Below, in pieces: positions 45,680-56,438 of a DNA stretch of 64,000 nt. The translations under genes were made by a program, and so were the position numbers. The notes under the pieces are model-generated. The model ran no database searches, was not told where the DNA came from, and saw only the letters and a list, made by a program, of their open reading frames with translations. Where the stretch lies: NCBI GenBank assembly GCA_015680685.1, contig MNCI01004886.1, forward strand, positions 106,600-170,599, read 5' to 3'. The stretch's first letter is position 1. The number at the start of each line of letters is the position of its first letter. Source of the DNA: Gnetum montanum (taxonomy: Eukaryota > Streptophyta > Gnetopsida > Gnetales > Gnetaceae).

Positions 45680-47514
45680 TAAGCAGGATGAATAACTTTT
45701 TATTTTTCTTTAATTTTTCAATTTTTATTTTCTAGTTTTTCATTTTTCAACTTTTTGTTTTATCTTCTTATCTTTTGTGTTTTTGTCTTTTTATGTTTTT
45801 GTAAGTAATCTTGTCTACGAATAAAACACTCATGTGGATTGTTGGTTGAGGTGTGTTCTATGTTATTAAGTCATGAGTGATCGATTATTTGGACAGTGAG
45901 CCCATTACACCCACTCATCCACTCTACAAATAAGAGGTTCTGTTCAAGGGTGCAGTGATATTCTTGACATTCTTAAAACTTNNNNNNNNNNNNNNNNNNN
46001 NNNNNNNNNNNNNNNNNNNCCTTTGTGGGAGTTATCATGCAACGTGGTTGTACTAAGATCCTTGTAGATCTAACGAAAAATGGGAGTAAGAGTAATAAAA
46101 AAGGCACTAAAAAATTAATGTTGTTCTAGGAGGTCCCACTGGAAAGACATGCACCCATGCCTAAAGGTTGGTGGCTTCTCTGGATTCAGTATTCAAAAGA
46201 AAAAAAAAAGAAGAAAGAGAAAAAGAAAATCAAAAAGAAAAGTGCCACAAAACAAAAATCACTCCTCCCTTAGATAAAACGCCAAGTGATCGTACGCCTT
46301 GTTGTTATGATACTCTCATAGTCGCTCATCATGGGATGAAACAATGNTGCTTTACACACAAGATTCACTGTGCCCTGGGTCAGTTACCTCATGTCCCAAT
46401 CTCTACAATCCCTTTCTATAGTTCATCTCATCTCACTATTCATGTAATTGTAGCTCGTGTCCCATGTAGAATAGAATTTTCATCTCATTCCAATGATATT
46501 TACATGTGTGTGTTTTGTGGAGTTAGTGCGGATTACATTTAACCCTTCTAGTGCCCACAGACACTTTAAGTGTGGTAACACAAGGGCAATATAGGTTGGA
46601 ACCTGCTTTGGGGAGGACCCACTTGTGTAATCTTTTGTAATTCTCACTTATGACATTGCTCACACACACCATTTCTTACCCTCAGCATAATTTTTAAATG
46701 ATTTTCTTTCCTTCCTATTATCCCTCTGAATTTTAACATTCCAATGTATCATTACATGCCCTTTTTCTTACCACCCAAGGTTTTATTGGTAAAATCCACA
46801 CTGTCATCCTTAGTTGTGCCTCTGAACGTACTACAATTGTCCTAGAACCCTTGATAATAGCTAATGTCCTCAATTTCCAACGTTAATTTCAAGAAAATCC
46901 CTTCAAAATTCGATCTTTTTGTTGTGCCTCACATCATTAGGGACGAGATATTGTGTACGCGATATTGCATCCCACGTAATATCGCATATGCGAGGTACCG
47001 TACACGATATCACATCCTCGTCGCCTATAAATAGGTCACACCCCCCACCCCCCCAGCAACACTTTGCATCATTTTTTCATTCACATGGGGGGAGTTTTTG
47101 AAATTTTTCTCTACGACTTGCGATTGAGTAACCCTTGCTTTTCTCACTATATCTCACTTGCTGGTACTCCGATTTTAATTCTATTTGAACTTGCTTGAAC
47201 CCGGAGTGTTCAGCTTAGTCGTGGGGGAGGGACACTTGCCGAAAAGTGCCTAACTTTTTTGAAATTTATCATTGCCCAAAGGACATTAGCTAGGGTAATT
47301 AACTATAACACTTAGAATAATTATGCCTAAAAATCATTTAATTCCTAGGTATACCTGGAAACTAAAATGGAAACCACCTAAGTCACAGGACTCATTATTA
47401 CAAACTTTCAGGCATTATCACACGTGATAACATAAGATCATTAATTAAGGCAAGCAGTAAGGTATAAATTAACTTCAAAAATAACCTTACTAACGCTTGG
47501 CTGTGTGATTGCAG
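45680..47514 (+). other. Spacer between gag and ORF2 of element D
   Basis: Contains a T-rich post-gag stretch, a 38-N gap (45982-46019), a single N at 46347 where about 80 bp of H are missing, and the conserved block at 46577-46633 (CTTTGGGGAGGACCCACTTG). It also contains the internal promoter-like region (46930-47045), a purine tract TTAGTCGTGGGGGAGGG (47216-47232) and an acceptor-like TGTGTGATTGCAG ending at 47514. No coding region of its own. Confidence 0.7.
46930..47045 (+). promoter_or_regulatory. Internal promoter-like region upstream of ORF2 (LTR-U3 mimic)
   Basis: Holds ACGAGATATTGTG, ACGCGATATTGC, GTAATATCGCA and CACGATATCACATC, followed about 15 nt later by CCTATAAATAGG (47024-47035). 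This is the same arrangement and the same words as in the U3 of this element's LTRs. It lies about 480 nt upstream of the ORF2 ATG. The inference is a promoter for ORF2; there is no transcript evidence. Confidence 0.6.
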
Positions 47515-50273
47515 ATGGCCCCGAAACGTGGACAACAGGAGGGTCCTACCCAAGGTGGAAGCAAACAAGCTTGCAGAGGTGGAAGACAAAGACCTGCTAG
47601 ACAACATGCAGAATAGGAGGAGCAATCATTTAGCATTCATCAAGACGAACCTCCTATTGGACGATCTGAGTAGGCAGAAGGAGGAGCTGCTCCTACTCCT
47701 GAACCAGGACAACAACTCACGTTGCCCCAAGATTGTGTTCAGGCTATCCATGAGAAGTCCACATTCGCTATGGTGATTGTGGAATTGAACTTTGAATCAT
47801 TCGTAGAGTTCGCTCCTGAGGCCATTAGGGATCACCTCAAAGGGTCTCCCTTATGGCCTATCCTCTCTAAAAGCAATGCCTAGTACCTAGGAGAGACGTA
47901 CCAATACAATAGGGAGCAAGGCACCACTATTAATATTTGTGATGTAACAGTTGACTTCTCTACGTAGGCCATTTCGAAAGTGTTAAACCTTTTGAATACA
48001 GGGCCCTAAGTTACTTAATTATCCACCCGTTTAGACCCCGATGTGCGAAAGGATTGGTTGAAGAAGGCTTATGGCAAGGATAAACCATTTGGTGAATTAA
48101 CGATGGAAGAGAGGGTTTACTTCAAAATTGGAACATATCACCTCTTCCCCACAAAGGACCTCAAAAGAATATCAACATATGTGGCTAGAGGATGTGCAGT
48201 GTTGATGGGGAAGGTTAACGCTAACCTACCCCATCTATATTTGATGGAGATCTTGAGGCGGTTCGAAGAACGAAAGACAGGGAAGATGGTGCTACCTTTC
48301 CCCTGTCTTATCAGAAAGCTTTGCCGACGTGCTGGTATTTGGGGATACACCAATGATGTCCTCCGAAAAGCCTAGACTACGTCATATGCTGAATTGCTAA
48401 TGGCGCTGGCTCCAAGAAAAAGCACTAGCAAAGAGCTGGGACCAGAACAAGAAGAAGAACATATGGATGGACCTAGTCAACCTCCAACCACAGGTCCCAA
48501 CCAACAATAGAAAGCAGGGCCCAGCATAGGCCAAGATCAGCCGCCACCGCTGTAAGACTACAGACTGTCAATGAGCCATCTTAGGGCCATCACTAAGATG
48601 GTCAGTTCGGGAAGTCGTGATGATGCAAACCTCTTCTGCATCATCGATGATGCCAAGCAACCTACTATTTCATTGGATTGCACAAGGGGTGAAGTCTCCA
48701 TTCACACATGAGGAGGGAAAAGTAGATGGTCACAACAGATCTTAGGAAACGTGGCATCTTTCCAGGTGCAGTTAGAGACTGGTGAAGGGGCCACTGTGGT
48801 GGTCATGCAACACCAGAATGCCGCGAGAGCTGTAGATGTGGTTGCAGACCACATCAAAGAATCCTTCAACATACCTGTTGTGCCACCGGTAGATCTTTTA
48901 GGAGCATTGGATGCTCAAAATTTGGCCGAAACCTCAATGACTCTTGCGGAACATGAGGATGTGCTTGATAGATTACTTCAAACAAGACAAGTAATGATGT
49001 ACCTGTTTGACATCCCTCAGGATGTAACAGCAATTTAGTCAGACCTCATTTCCACAAAGGGGAAGCTGGTCTTAATAGAAGTAAGGGCAAAGCATGCTGA
49101 AGCTGAAGTGTAGAAACTACAAGAGCAGCTCGTGGCCTTACAAGTAGCACAGAGGGACCCTTTGTAATTTGTTCCCGCAGACTAACTAGAAAACTTTAGA
49201 ACTGAGCAGCTAACCAAATTAATAGAGAAGAATAAAAGGGTGGTGGATGAAAAGGAGAAGGTTTTTTGGGATGCCTCCATAGCACAGGTGCAAACTCATG
49301 TGCATCTTAAGGCACTCAAGGCCTTGCAAGAAGAAAATAAATAGCTTGCAACTGACAATCTTCAGTTGACCACTGTAGAAAAGCAAAAGAATGTTCTCGA
49401 TGAACACTTTCATGAACTACAAGAATAATTCATCCAAGTCAACCGAGACATAAGCCGTTTAGCCAAAGAAAATCAAACCCTCTCGATGGGGGAGGTATGC
49501 GCCATTCGTGAAAAATCGCGATTGAGATAAGCGCGTGGCAGAATGAGGCTAAACGACATGAAAAGCTGAAGGAGCACTTCCGCGATCAGGTGGAGATGTA
49601 TAAACAGATCCTTGAAAAGGAGATCCATATGGCCAAGGCCCAAATCAACACTATTAGTGCTCAACACATTAATTGGTAGGCCATATTGGACACATATGCC
49701 TTCGCCCACCAAGCGGAAGTTAAGAACTAGGACCTGCAGATTCAAGACTTGATAGAGTACATGGAGTTGGCAAACCTAAGATATGCCAACCTTGCCATGT
49801 TAATAGCAGGGTGCCCAAGGTCAGAGCTTGAGCAACAGGTAACAACCACCCACATCAAATACAAAGCAGAATTTGTAGAACGCAAGAAGCTGTTGGAAAA
49901 ACTAGATGTTGCAAATTCTGAACTTGAGGTGGTAAAATCCAGCTACTAGGGATAGAAGGATGTCGCAACTGACTTGGCTCGATGGCTAATCAACCTTCAC
50001 GAATACAAGAACAAAGCTAGAGCTTATGAGGAGGAACAACGGGTGTTCGTGGCTTGGTATGTCAAGGCCAACCAAATGTTCCCGCAACTACCCTATCTGT
50101 GGGAGGTGTCGACTCCATCAACCATAGGAACATTAGCATGGACAGCACAAGACCCTCGAACCGAAGAGGAGAAGCTCCAAGCCATACTTCAACGTCATCA
50201 AGCCTCAAAACTTGGAGCACAAGACAAAGGAAAGGCACCAATGGAGGAGCCACCGCCACGAAGAACTACATGA
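47515..50273 (+). pseudogene. ORF2 of element D: transposon-protein domain plus coiled coils
   Basis: Starts MAPKRGQQEGPTQGGSK right after TGTGATTGCAG and ends at TGA after DKGKAPMEEPPPRRTT. N-terminal basic, Gln/Glu-rich segment. Then a conserved globular domain (about 47780-48375) with TTINICDVTVDFS, VYFKIGTYHLFPTKDLKRIS, GCAVLMGKVNANLPHLYLMEI and LPFPCLIRKLCRRAGI. These are motifs I associate with the family called 'putative plant transposon protein'. The rest (about 48550-50100) is long coiled coil (ENFRTEQLTKLIEKNKR and similar), ending FVAWYVKANQMFPQLPYLWEV. Several stops and frameshifts make it a pseudogene, but it is the fullest copy here. Function unknown; its retention in copies without pol suggests a role for the element. 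Confidence 0.75.
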
Positions 50274-50435
50274 GTTCCAAATTTTTGTAGTTGTAGCATA
50301 TTCTGTGTGTTGTGTCTTTATTTTGTTTTTTTCCCACACTGCAGCATCATTTGTTTTTCCATCTAATAATCCCATACCTATCCACTATGTAATCACTATA
50401 ACTCGAGGACGAGTTTTTATTCAGTCATGGGGGTA

Positions 50436-51233
50436 TGATGGGATGTGATATCGCATCCCCTGCGATATCGCATACGCAATATCGTAGTTCGTTGCAAATT
50501 ATATAAATAAGAGGTGGCTCTCCCTTGTATTAGACATCTAGAGTTAGATTGTAGTGAAACTTTGGCAGTTTGATCTCTCCAAAGATAGATTATTTTTCCA
50601 GTGTCTACCGCAGTGTGGTGAATGTAATTGTACGACATCCTTTATTCAAGTGTGACGTACTTGGACACGCACATGACCGGAAATAAAGATCGAGATTACT
50701 TCATCATTGCACCATTCACTTTGTTTATTTATTTATTTAATTGTTATTTACTGCTTTCCTAATTAGTCTCTATCACCCTTAAACTCATGTTAAAACGTGG
50801 AATGAGTACGACTTGATTACGAGCATTTAAGTGTGACTACTTGATAACCAAGTAGCGTACCTAGGATCTGCGCTTGGTAATCCCAGTGGTAGTCATGCAC
50901 AAGGTCCAAGATGTGTACGGATGATCAAGGAACGGATGCTCATCGCACTTAGGCTAGATTAGATTCTTTTACCCTTTCTCTCTTAGCTTAGATAATATTA
51001 TTTTCCATTACCTTCAGGAGTTGCATTAGATTAGGAACCACATCATACACCTCACTTTGGACTAAACCATACATGACAAATATAATACTAGTCCAGGTGA
51101 GAAGACAACGAACTGCGACCTAAGGATAACTATCTAGGTGCCACAACTAGTCCGTCTGCGGAGTTCGACTGGATCGTACCTGAGAACGCTTGTATTCGTA
51201 TGGTTGAGTGTAGGGGTACCTCACCACTCATCA
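50436..51233 (+). repeat. 3' LTR of element D
   Basis: 798 bp, TGATGGGAT to CACTCATCA. Only three GATAT words precede TATATAAATAAGAGG (about 50501), against five in the 5' LTR; this accounts for most of the 35-bp length difference. Confidence 0.92.
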
Positions 51234-51238
51234 ATACA

Positions 51239-51420
51239 CCTCACTCTGGACTAAACCATACGTGACAAAGCAAATACTGGTCTAGGTGGGAAGACAGCAG
51301 ACTGCAATCAACAAGTAACTATCTAGATACCACAATAGCTCGTTTGCAGAGTTTGACTGGATCGTGAGTGAAATGCTCATATTTGTATGGTTGAGTATAG
51401 GGGTGTTTCGCCACTCATCA
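51239..51420 (+). repeat. 3' LTR of element H, downstream part
   Basis: Resumes exactly after the duplicated ATACA and runs through GACTAAACCATACGTGAC to CACTCATCA, followed by the GCTAG duplication of element H. Confidence 0.9.
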
Positions 51421-52130
51421 GCTAGTTAAATAGTTGTCAAGAATTGCAAATAACAGAGCTATCAGAAAAGATTTAACAATTTCAAGATTGAAACATCAAG
51501 GAAAAGACTTTAAAAGTTGAAGCTATTTCAAGTCAGCTCAAAATATCAAAGATTTTCTAGACCCTCTAGACTCAAATAGGAAATTTCATAAAGACATTAC
51601 TATTAAATTGCTCAAGATGCTTTTTAAAAGATAACATAAGCTCTTATATGACAAATAAATATAAGTCTAGAAGTGTGCAAAAATAGAGCTATAAGAGCAA
51701 TTAGAAAATTCCAAAATTAAATGCCAAGCACAGTAGTATCTAAACTGTTAGCTAAGCAACTCAGAAAAAGCGAGAAGAAAAGAACTCACAAGATTTAAAC
51801 AAAGTAGTTGAATTGATGATGCAATTAGTAAGCCATTCTTACAAGTAATCTTTAATATGTCTTCTTGATTTTCTACTCCCCTATTCTACCCTTGAAGCTC
51901 TTTTTATAGTGACTTCATGGTAGTTACAATCATCATGGTAGATTAAGGTTAGTTACAACCACTATGGAAGGTTACAACTTTTACAGGGGAAGCTATAACT
52001 ACTATAGAAATAAAAAAGGTATAGTTGCCAAGTGTCCTATTCATATAGGACATTAAATAACTAACTTATAAATCATTTATTTTGTTTTTCTTAATGTTCT
52101 TGAGACTTTATCCTTGACACGAGCTCATCA
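51421..52130 (-). other. AT-rich sequence, possible remnant of another LTR
   Basis: On the minus strand there is CACTATAAAAAGAGC (about 51899-51913) preceded by diverged repeats of GGTTGTAACTACCATG-type words, which resembles an LTR promoter. It continues across element H into 36576-37242. Neither ends nor a primer site could be identified, so this is only a suggestion. Confidence 0.3.
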
Positions 52131-52895
52131 TTTGTTGGCACATCAACAACAATGGTAGATCATTCTATGGGGTGGACCTAATTTATGCGCAACATGGTCA
52201 AGCATGGTGGTGAAACAAGCTTCTAAAAGGTAGCTTCAATTCCAAGTGCCTTCTTCAATTCTAGGTCACCTAAATACAAATATAGGGTAGCCAATCCTAT
52301 GGTTGATCACATACATATGGAGTAGAAAAAAAAAATGTTACCTTTAATTTGGATTTCTTTCACTAGTTTTTTTTAATAATTTCTATTTTTACTAAATAAT
52401 GCATGTAATGATTATATTATTACAATCCAATACCAAAACCTTGGTACAAATACATATAATGTAAAACAATGATAGCGTAGAAAAATCAACACGGAAATTT
52501 ACTATGCGTCGGTGAAAGTAATAAGTACAAACGATGAACGTGGCCATCCAAGCTGCCAACCAACGACGACAGTGTGCTGTGATTGCAATACGTTTAATGG
52601 ACGCTGCGTGCCTCAGTAAAACAACAACGACTTGTGCACGACTCCATTTCTGCCTCCATCGTCAGCACAATGGCACATCACTCCAGATTAAATTTCCATG
52701 ACGCCACTCTGTTACATTGCTTGCTTTGTTTTCTCAGAAGAGGATGCCCCGTGCCTGCTACGTATGAACGTTTGTGAATGTTGCTACACACGTCCTGCAA
52801 TCTGCAAAACCCATTCAAGAGAAGCTGTTTCATGGTGCACATTAATCACTAGCTCCAGCACGTCCTATGTTGATTTTTGAAGTATCTGTATCTCC
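52131..52895. other. Host-like sequence, no gene recognised
   Basis: Less AT-rich from about 52500, with no transposon similarity that I recognise. Short frames lack domains. It may be the upstream part of the exon-like fragment that follows. Confidence 0.35.
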
Positions 52896-52910
52896 ATGAG
52901 ACTTTTGCAG

Positions 52911-53171
52911 ATGCAGGCTGAGAAAGGAAACGTTAACTTGGTGATTTTGATGAAACAGAAGGTTCAGTATGGGCAGCAGATAAAGATGGAAGGAAATGCA
53001 TATGAGCTCTGCAACTCGGACTACAAATGTGGCCGTGGCTTGACCAGCTCTCCGTTCTTGAGCTCCATGAGTGTTGGCATCGCTTCTCCGTTCTCCATGA
53101 GTGTTGGCATCGCTTCTCCGTTCTACTCCATCAAGCTATTACAGGAAGGAAAGCCATCCCATCCAAACTAG
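52911..53171 (+). pseudogene. Exon-like fragment resembling a starch-binding (CBM20) domain start
   Basis: An open frame preceded by a splice-acceptor-like ACTTTTGCAG. The peptide VNLVILMKQKVQYGQQIKM followed by EGNAYELCNSDYKCGRGL resembles the first strands of plant CBM20 domains (V-x-F-x-V...V-x-x-G-Q-x-x-x-V-x-G-x-x-x-E-L-G-x-W-D). However, the conserved Gly-Asn-Trp after EL reads Cys-Asn-Ser. After that the frame turns into two copies of MSVGIASPF made by a 30-bp duplication, and stops. It looks like a decayed or truncated gene fragment. The assignment is by eye and tentative. Confidence 0.35.
53064..53123. repeat. 30-bp tandem duplication
   Basis: Two adjacent 30-bp copies, each reading TCCATGAGTGTTGGCATCGC followed by TTCTCCGTTC. 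It duplicates the peptide MSVGIASPF in the frame described for the surrounding fragment. Confidence 0.9.
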
Positions 53172-53799
53172 AATGTTGCCGTTGAGGCCGTTAGAAAGGT
53201 TGTATGTGTCATTTTTCACGGCCGATGCCAATCATTTTGTAACCACCAAATGATGTGCCAGTTTTAATAATCATGAAACAGTTGATGACCATTTTTATGT
53301 CTCGGGTCACCACTACTGGGTTTGCTGTTCGCTAGAAAACTTCTCTGTGAATCGAAGATAAGTCGAGTAAATCTAAGCGCGTCGGGGAATTGTAATTCTT
53401 CTTCGTTGGCTTACCATAGATTACGATAGCTCTATTATCCAGAATTTCCATGGTATCCACCCAAATATTTTTTCTATTCAACTGAAATGCGGAAGGAAAG
53501 AACATATTTATCAATTACTCTCTACTCGTGAAGAGTTGGATCATTATAAGCTGGAAATCTTATTCCCTTTTAGCATGACCTGATAGGCTATGCTACTCAC
53601 AAGATGGGAGACTTCGAGTTCGGTTTCTTAGTCTATGCCCCTATAATTTTTTTTGCAGCAATTATTTGTATATCATATCATTTGATGCCATACAAGTTGT
53701 ACCATTACAAGATTTTGTAATAGAAACTGACAAATCTTCTCCATTAGGTAGAATTCTCACCTCAGCATCCTAAAAGGAGTGACATAACTAGAGAAAACA
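53172..53799. other. Intergenic, nothing recognised
   Basis: AT-rich sequence between the CBM20-like fragment and the transporter pseudogene. No domain, RNA gene or known repeat seen. Confidence 0.4.
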
Positions 53800-54935
53800 T
53801 GGATCACAAAAGAGTTTTCTTCACAAAATATGAATCCACATATCAAGACTTGTGAGTGCCTCATATATGTTGTGATCTTCACCTCTTCTGCGTCTCTTAG
53901 AATTCTTCTTCTCCTCTTAAGCACCAATAATGTTTTTGACTCCTGTATCTTCCTGTATTGGTTCTTGCGTCTCTTAGAATTCTTCTTCTCCTCTTAAGCA
54001 CCAATAATGTTTTGGACTCTTGTATCTTCCTGTATTGGTTCTTGTGTCTGCATTTCATGACTTCATCACTTTCTTTGCTATTTTGAGTGTTTTCTAGCCT
54101 CTGCAACTCTACCCCTCCTACTAGCTTCTCTAGATTTGACACAGCTTCTTCTTCTATAGAGCCTTCTTTGAGCTATCTTGATGACCCACATGATAGAAGC
54201 AAGGATTATGAGGATTAAGATGGATGCAAGCACTTTTATAGTTGTTGAAGGGAGGAGCAAGAGACTTTCAAGGAGGATGCATACCATGAGGAAAAGAGAT
54301 AGTCAACTGCCATGGCTAGGAAAACATAGAAATTTTTAGTGTCATTCTCACTGGGCTTGGTATCAACAATCCTAATCAAGGGATAAAAGAAAAGAACAAT
54401 GGTGGTAGGTAGAGATGCAACAAGGACGATAAGGAATCCAAGATCAAAACTATGGATGGCTCTGTAGATTTGAGTAATAATGGCTCCACTCAGATCCACA
54501 AAGCCCTTGAGCAGGCCTTTGGGAAATTTTTTGACATAGTTCACAATGATCCCTTTATTGAAAAAGCTCATGGGGTTGCCTCCAATGGCCTAGTACAGGA
54601 ACATATGCCAAATCTTGGGCTTTGCAACTTTGCCTATCACAGAGCTAGAACATGAGGTAGCCTATCACATTCATGGCTGCTTGAATCAGTAGCACCACCC
54701 GTAGACCAGTGACCTCATTGATGATGCCTACAACTATGTCAACATTGCTTCCAAGGTCTTCAAAGAAGGCCAACATGTTTATCTGTTTTTAATCATAGCC
54801 TAGGTGTTGCTTTATCTTCTGTGAGTACAGTCGAAACACATAGTTTGATCTTGCAAATGACACGATTAGAAGACATGTAACAACCATCATCCATCTGCTT
54901 CTTGCACATCTTAGGATCACTCTTACAACTTCCAT
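53800..54935 (-). pseudogene. Pseudogene of an NFD4/nodulin-like MFS transporter
   Basis: Minus-strand translation gives MEVVRVILRCARSRWMMVV, then VFRLYSQKIKQHLGYD-stop-KQINMLAFFEDLG, IINEVTGLRVVLLIQAAMN and KVAKPKIWHMFLY. Next come KKFPKGLLKGFVDLSGAIITQ, IYRAIHSFDLGFLIVLVASL, and finally RRGEDHNIYEALTSLDMWI. This order and wording match the nodulin-like domain of plant NFD4-type membrane transporters (NUCLEAR FUSION DEFECTIVE 4 relatives), which have about 12 membrane segments. Only the N-terminal half is present. In-frame stops lie at 54789-54791 (Gln to TAA) and 54645-54647 (Trp to TAG), with frameshifts near 54620 and 54290. A 77-bp duplication (53890-54043) disrupts the loop region. Transport function is lost. 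Confidence 0.72.
53890..54043. repeat. 77-bp tandem duplication inside the transporter pseudogene
   Basis: GCGTCTCTTAGAATTCTTCT begins at 53890 and again at 53967; the two copies differ at a few bases. It duplicates part of the cytoplasmic-loop coding region of the NFD4-like pseudogene. Confidence 0.92.
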
Positions 54936-54998
54936 CATGGCAACAACAATAGAAGTAGCCCAAATCGTAATTGTTCTATCTCTCTTTCTCTATCTCTA

Positions 54999-55114
54999 CA
55001 TGAACTACAATACCATATTGCACTTTCTTCTTCTCTTTGCAACTCTACAATGCTTTCATGAACTACAATACCATATTGCACTCTCTTCTTCTCGTTGCAA
55101 CTCTACAATGCTTT
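54999..55114. repeat. 58-bp tandem duplication
   Basis: CATGAACTACAATACCATAT begins at 54999 and again at 55057, with near-identical continuation. It lies just upstream of the transporter pseudogene's start. Confidence 0.9.
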
Positions 55115-55449
55115 ATAGGTTTATGGGCTCTGGGATTGAGGAATTTGCGATTTATAGGTAGAGAGTTCTTTAGTTAAACATTGAGAAGAGTGTAGACTAT
55201 ACACAATGCATGCTTTGTCAATGATTACATGTGAAAATTTGTCAAGGTACTTAGTTGATTTTGGTGATTCAAATTTCCATCACATAGGGCTAGGCTTAAT
55301 GAGGCTTACCTAATTTACGAACATTCTTATGCAAAAACAACAATTACTATGCTATCTAGTTAACCCTCCTTCAGTTTTTAAATTTTTGGAATAAAATTAC
55401 AAACTAAATTTTTCTTAGCAATGACCATCACTGGTCCATGAAATGGTAG
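55115..55449. other. Intergenic, nothing recognised
   Basis: Sequence between the duplication and the first recognisable ORF2 similarity of element I. No feature supported. Confidence 0.35.
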
Positions 55450-55479
55450 GAAATATGCTAATAGACTTCTTCCTCCTAA

Positions 55480-56438
55480 AGCTTGATAGGAGACTTGTCC
55501 TTCATCATCTCTTGCCATGATGCGACAAGAGCCCTATGAATACCATCATTTGCATAGCGGGTTATTCCTTTCTTTTTCAAAGTTGTCTAATGATGCATGA
55601 AAAGGGTAGTGTATTCTAATCGTTTTTGTTCTTCTTAAATTTTTTCTTGATTTCCAATGAGAAAATTTGGGAAAGGTTGACTTGGAATTTTCCACTCAAA
55701 GTTGCACATGCCTTTGCAAAGAAGGTTATCACCTTACTTGACCTTACCATTGGATTAAGGTAATAGGCTGCAATCTTAAAATAAGCACACTCTACCTTAG
55801 TAAGTGCACTATACTCCTTATTGTTCAATCCATAGCACTGCCACATGTATTCTTTATTTACTTCAGGTTCCACCTAGGTGGATATATTCATCAAATTTTT
55901 CCTACTATTTGGCAATCCGAGGGCTTTAGCAATAGCCTTAACTACATAAGAGATGGTAATGTTCTTGATCTTCACTTTGACATCTCCTTGAGAGTTACTC
56001 TATAAGAGGTAAGTCTCCCTAAGGTATCATCCCCACTAGTAGAAATGATGTGCCATAGTGGAGAACCTTGTAACTGGGTGTTGACCTCTTTCAATGCCAA
56101 GTCTAGAAAGGATCCAAACTTTACTTCTTAGAGAACTATACCTTGGACCTTCTTGCTTCTAATCTTTTCTAGGTAGGTCTCCATGATAGTGACCTCCAAA
56201 TTAGGCCTAGGTTTTAGGTACTTGTCTTGCCTCAATTACCATGTCTCTACGATGGAAATTTGATGAACAAATTTTACCTTAGGCCCCTCTTACAAGGGCC
56301 TGATAGTGTGTGTCATCTCACCTCAGTTGCTTGCACTTGTTGTTATTGTTATTGGTGTGATTACCCTCTTCCCCCTTGAGGTCATTTTACCTTAGGTTGC
56401 AATGGCCCTCCTTCTTACAGTTCCCATTTTGGTGGCAT
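55480..56438 (-). pseudogene. N-terminal part of ORF2 of element I
   Basis: ATG at 56438 after TGTGATTGCAT, with MPPKWEL aligned to MAPKRGQ of D. It then has FGSFLDLALKEVNTQLQGSPLW (counterpart of D's NFESFVEFAPEAIRDHLKGSPLW). The domain part is at 55873-55616 (YFKIAAYYLNPMVRSSKVITFF). Several stops; truncated before the coiled-coil region. Confidence 0.7.

Larger units (their letters stand above)
43124..51233 (+). mobile_element. Element D: non-autonomous LTR retrotransposon with gag and near full-length ORF2
   Basis: 8,110 bp with perfect duplications ATACA (43119-43123 and 51234-51238), inserted into the 3' LTR of H. Parts: 5' LTR, tRNA-Asp-type primer site, gag (44099-45679), a spacer with an internal promoter-like region, ORF2 (47515-50273), polypurine tract (CAGTCATGGGGG, 50422-50433) and 3' LTR. 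No protease, RT or integrase is present. Being nested in H it is younger than H. It is the best reference copy in the window for the gag + ORF2 type. Confidence 0.93.
37243..51420 (+). mobile_element. Element H: non-autonomous LTR retrotransposon (gag + ORF2), interrupted by element D
   Basis: Perfect target duplications GCTAG at 37238-37242 and 51421-51425. The 3' LTR is split by element D into 42329-43123 and 51239-51420; rejoined it is 977 bp, against 976 bp for the 5' LTR, which confirms the nesting. The internal region has a tRNA-Asp-type primer site, gag, a spacer and a much shortened ORF2, with no pol. Without D it is about 6.06 kb. Confidence 0.92.
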
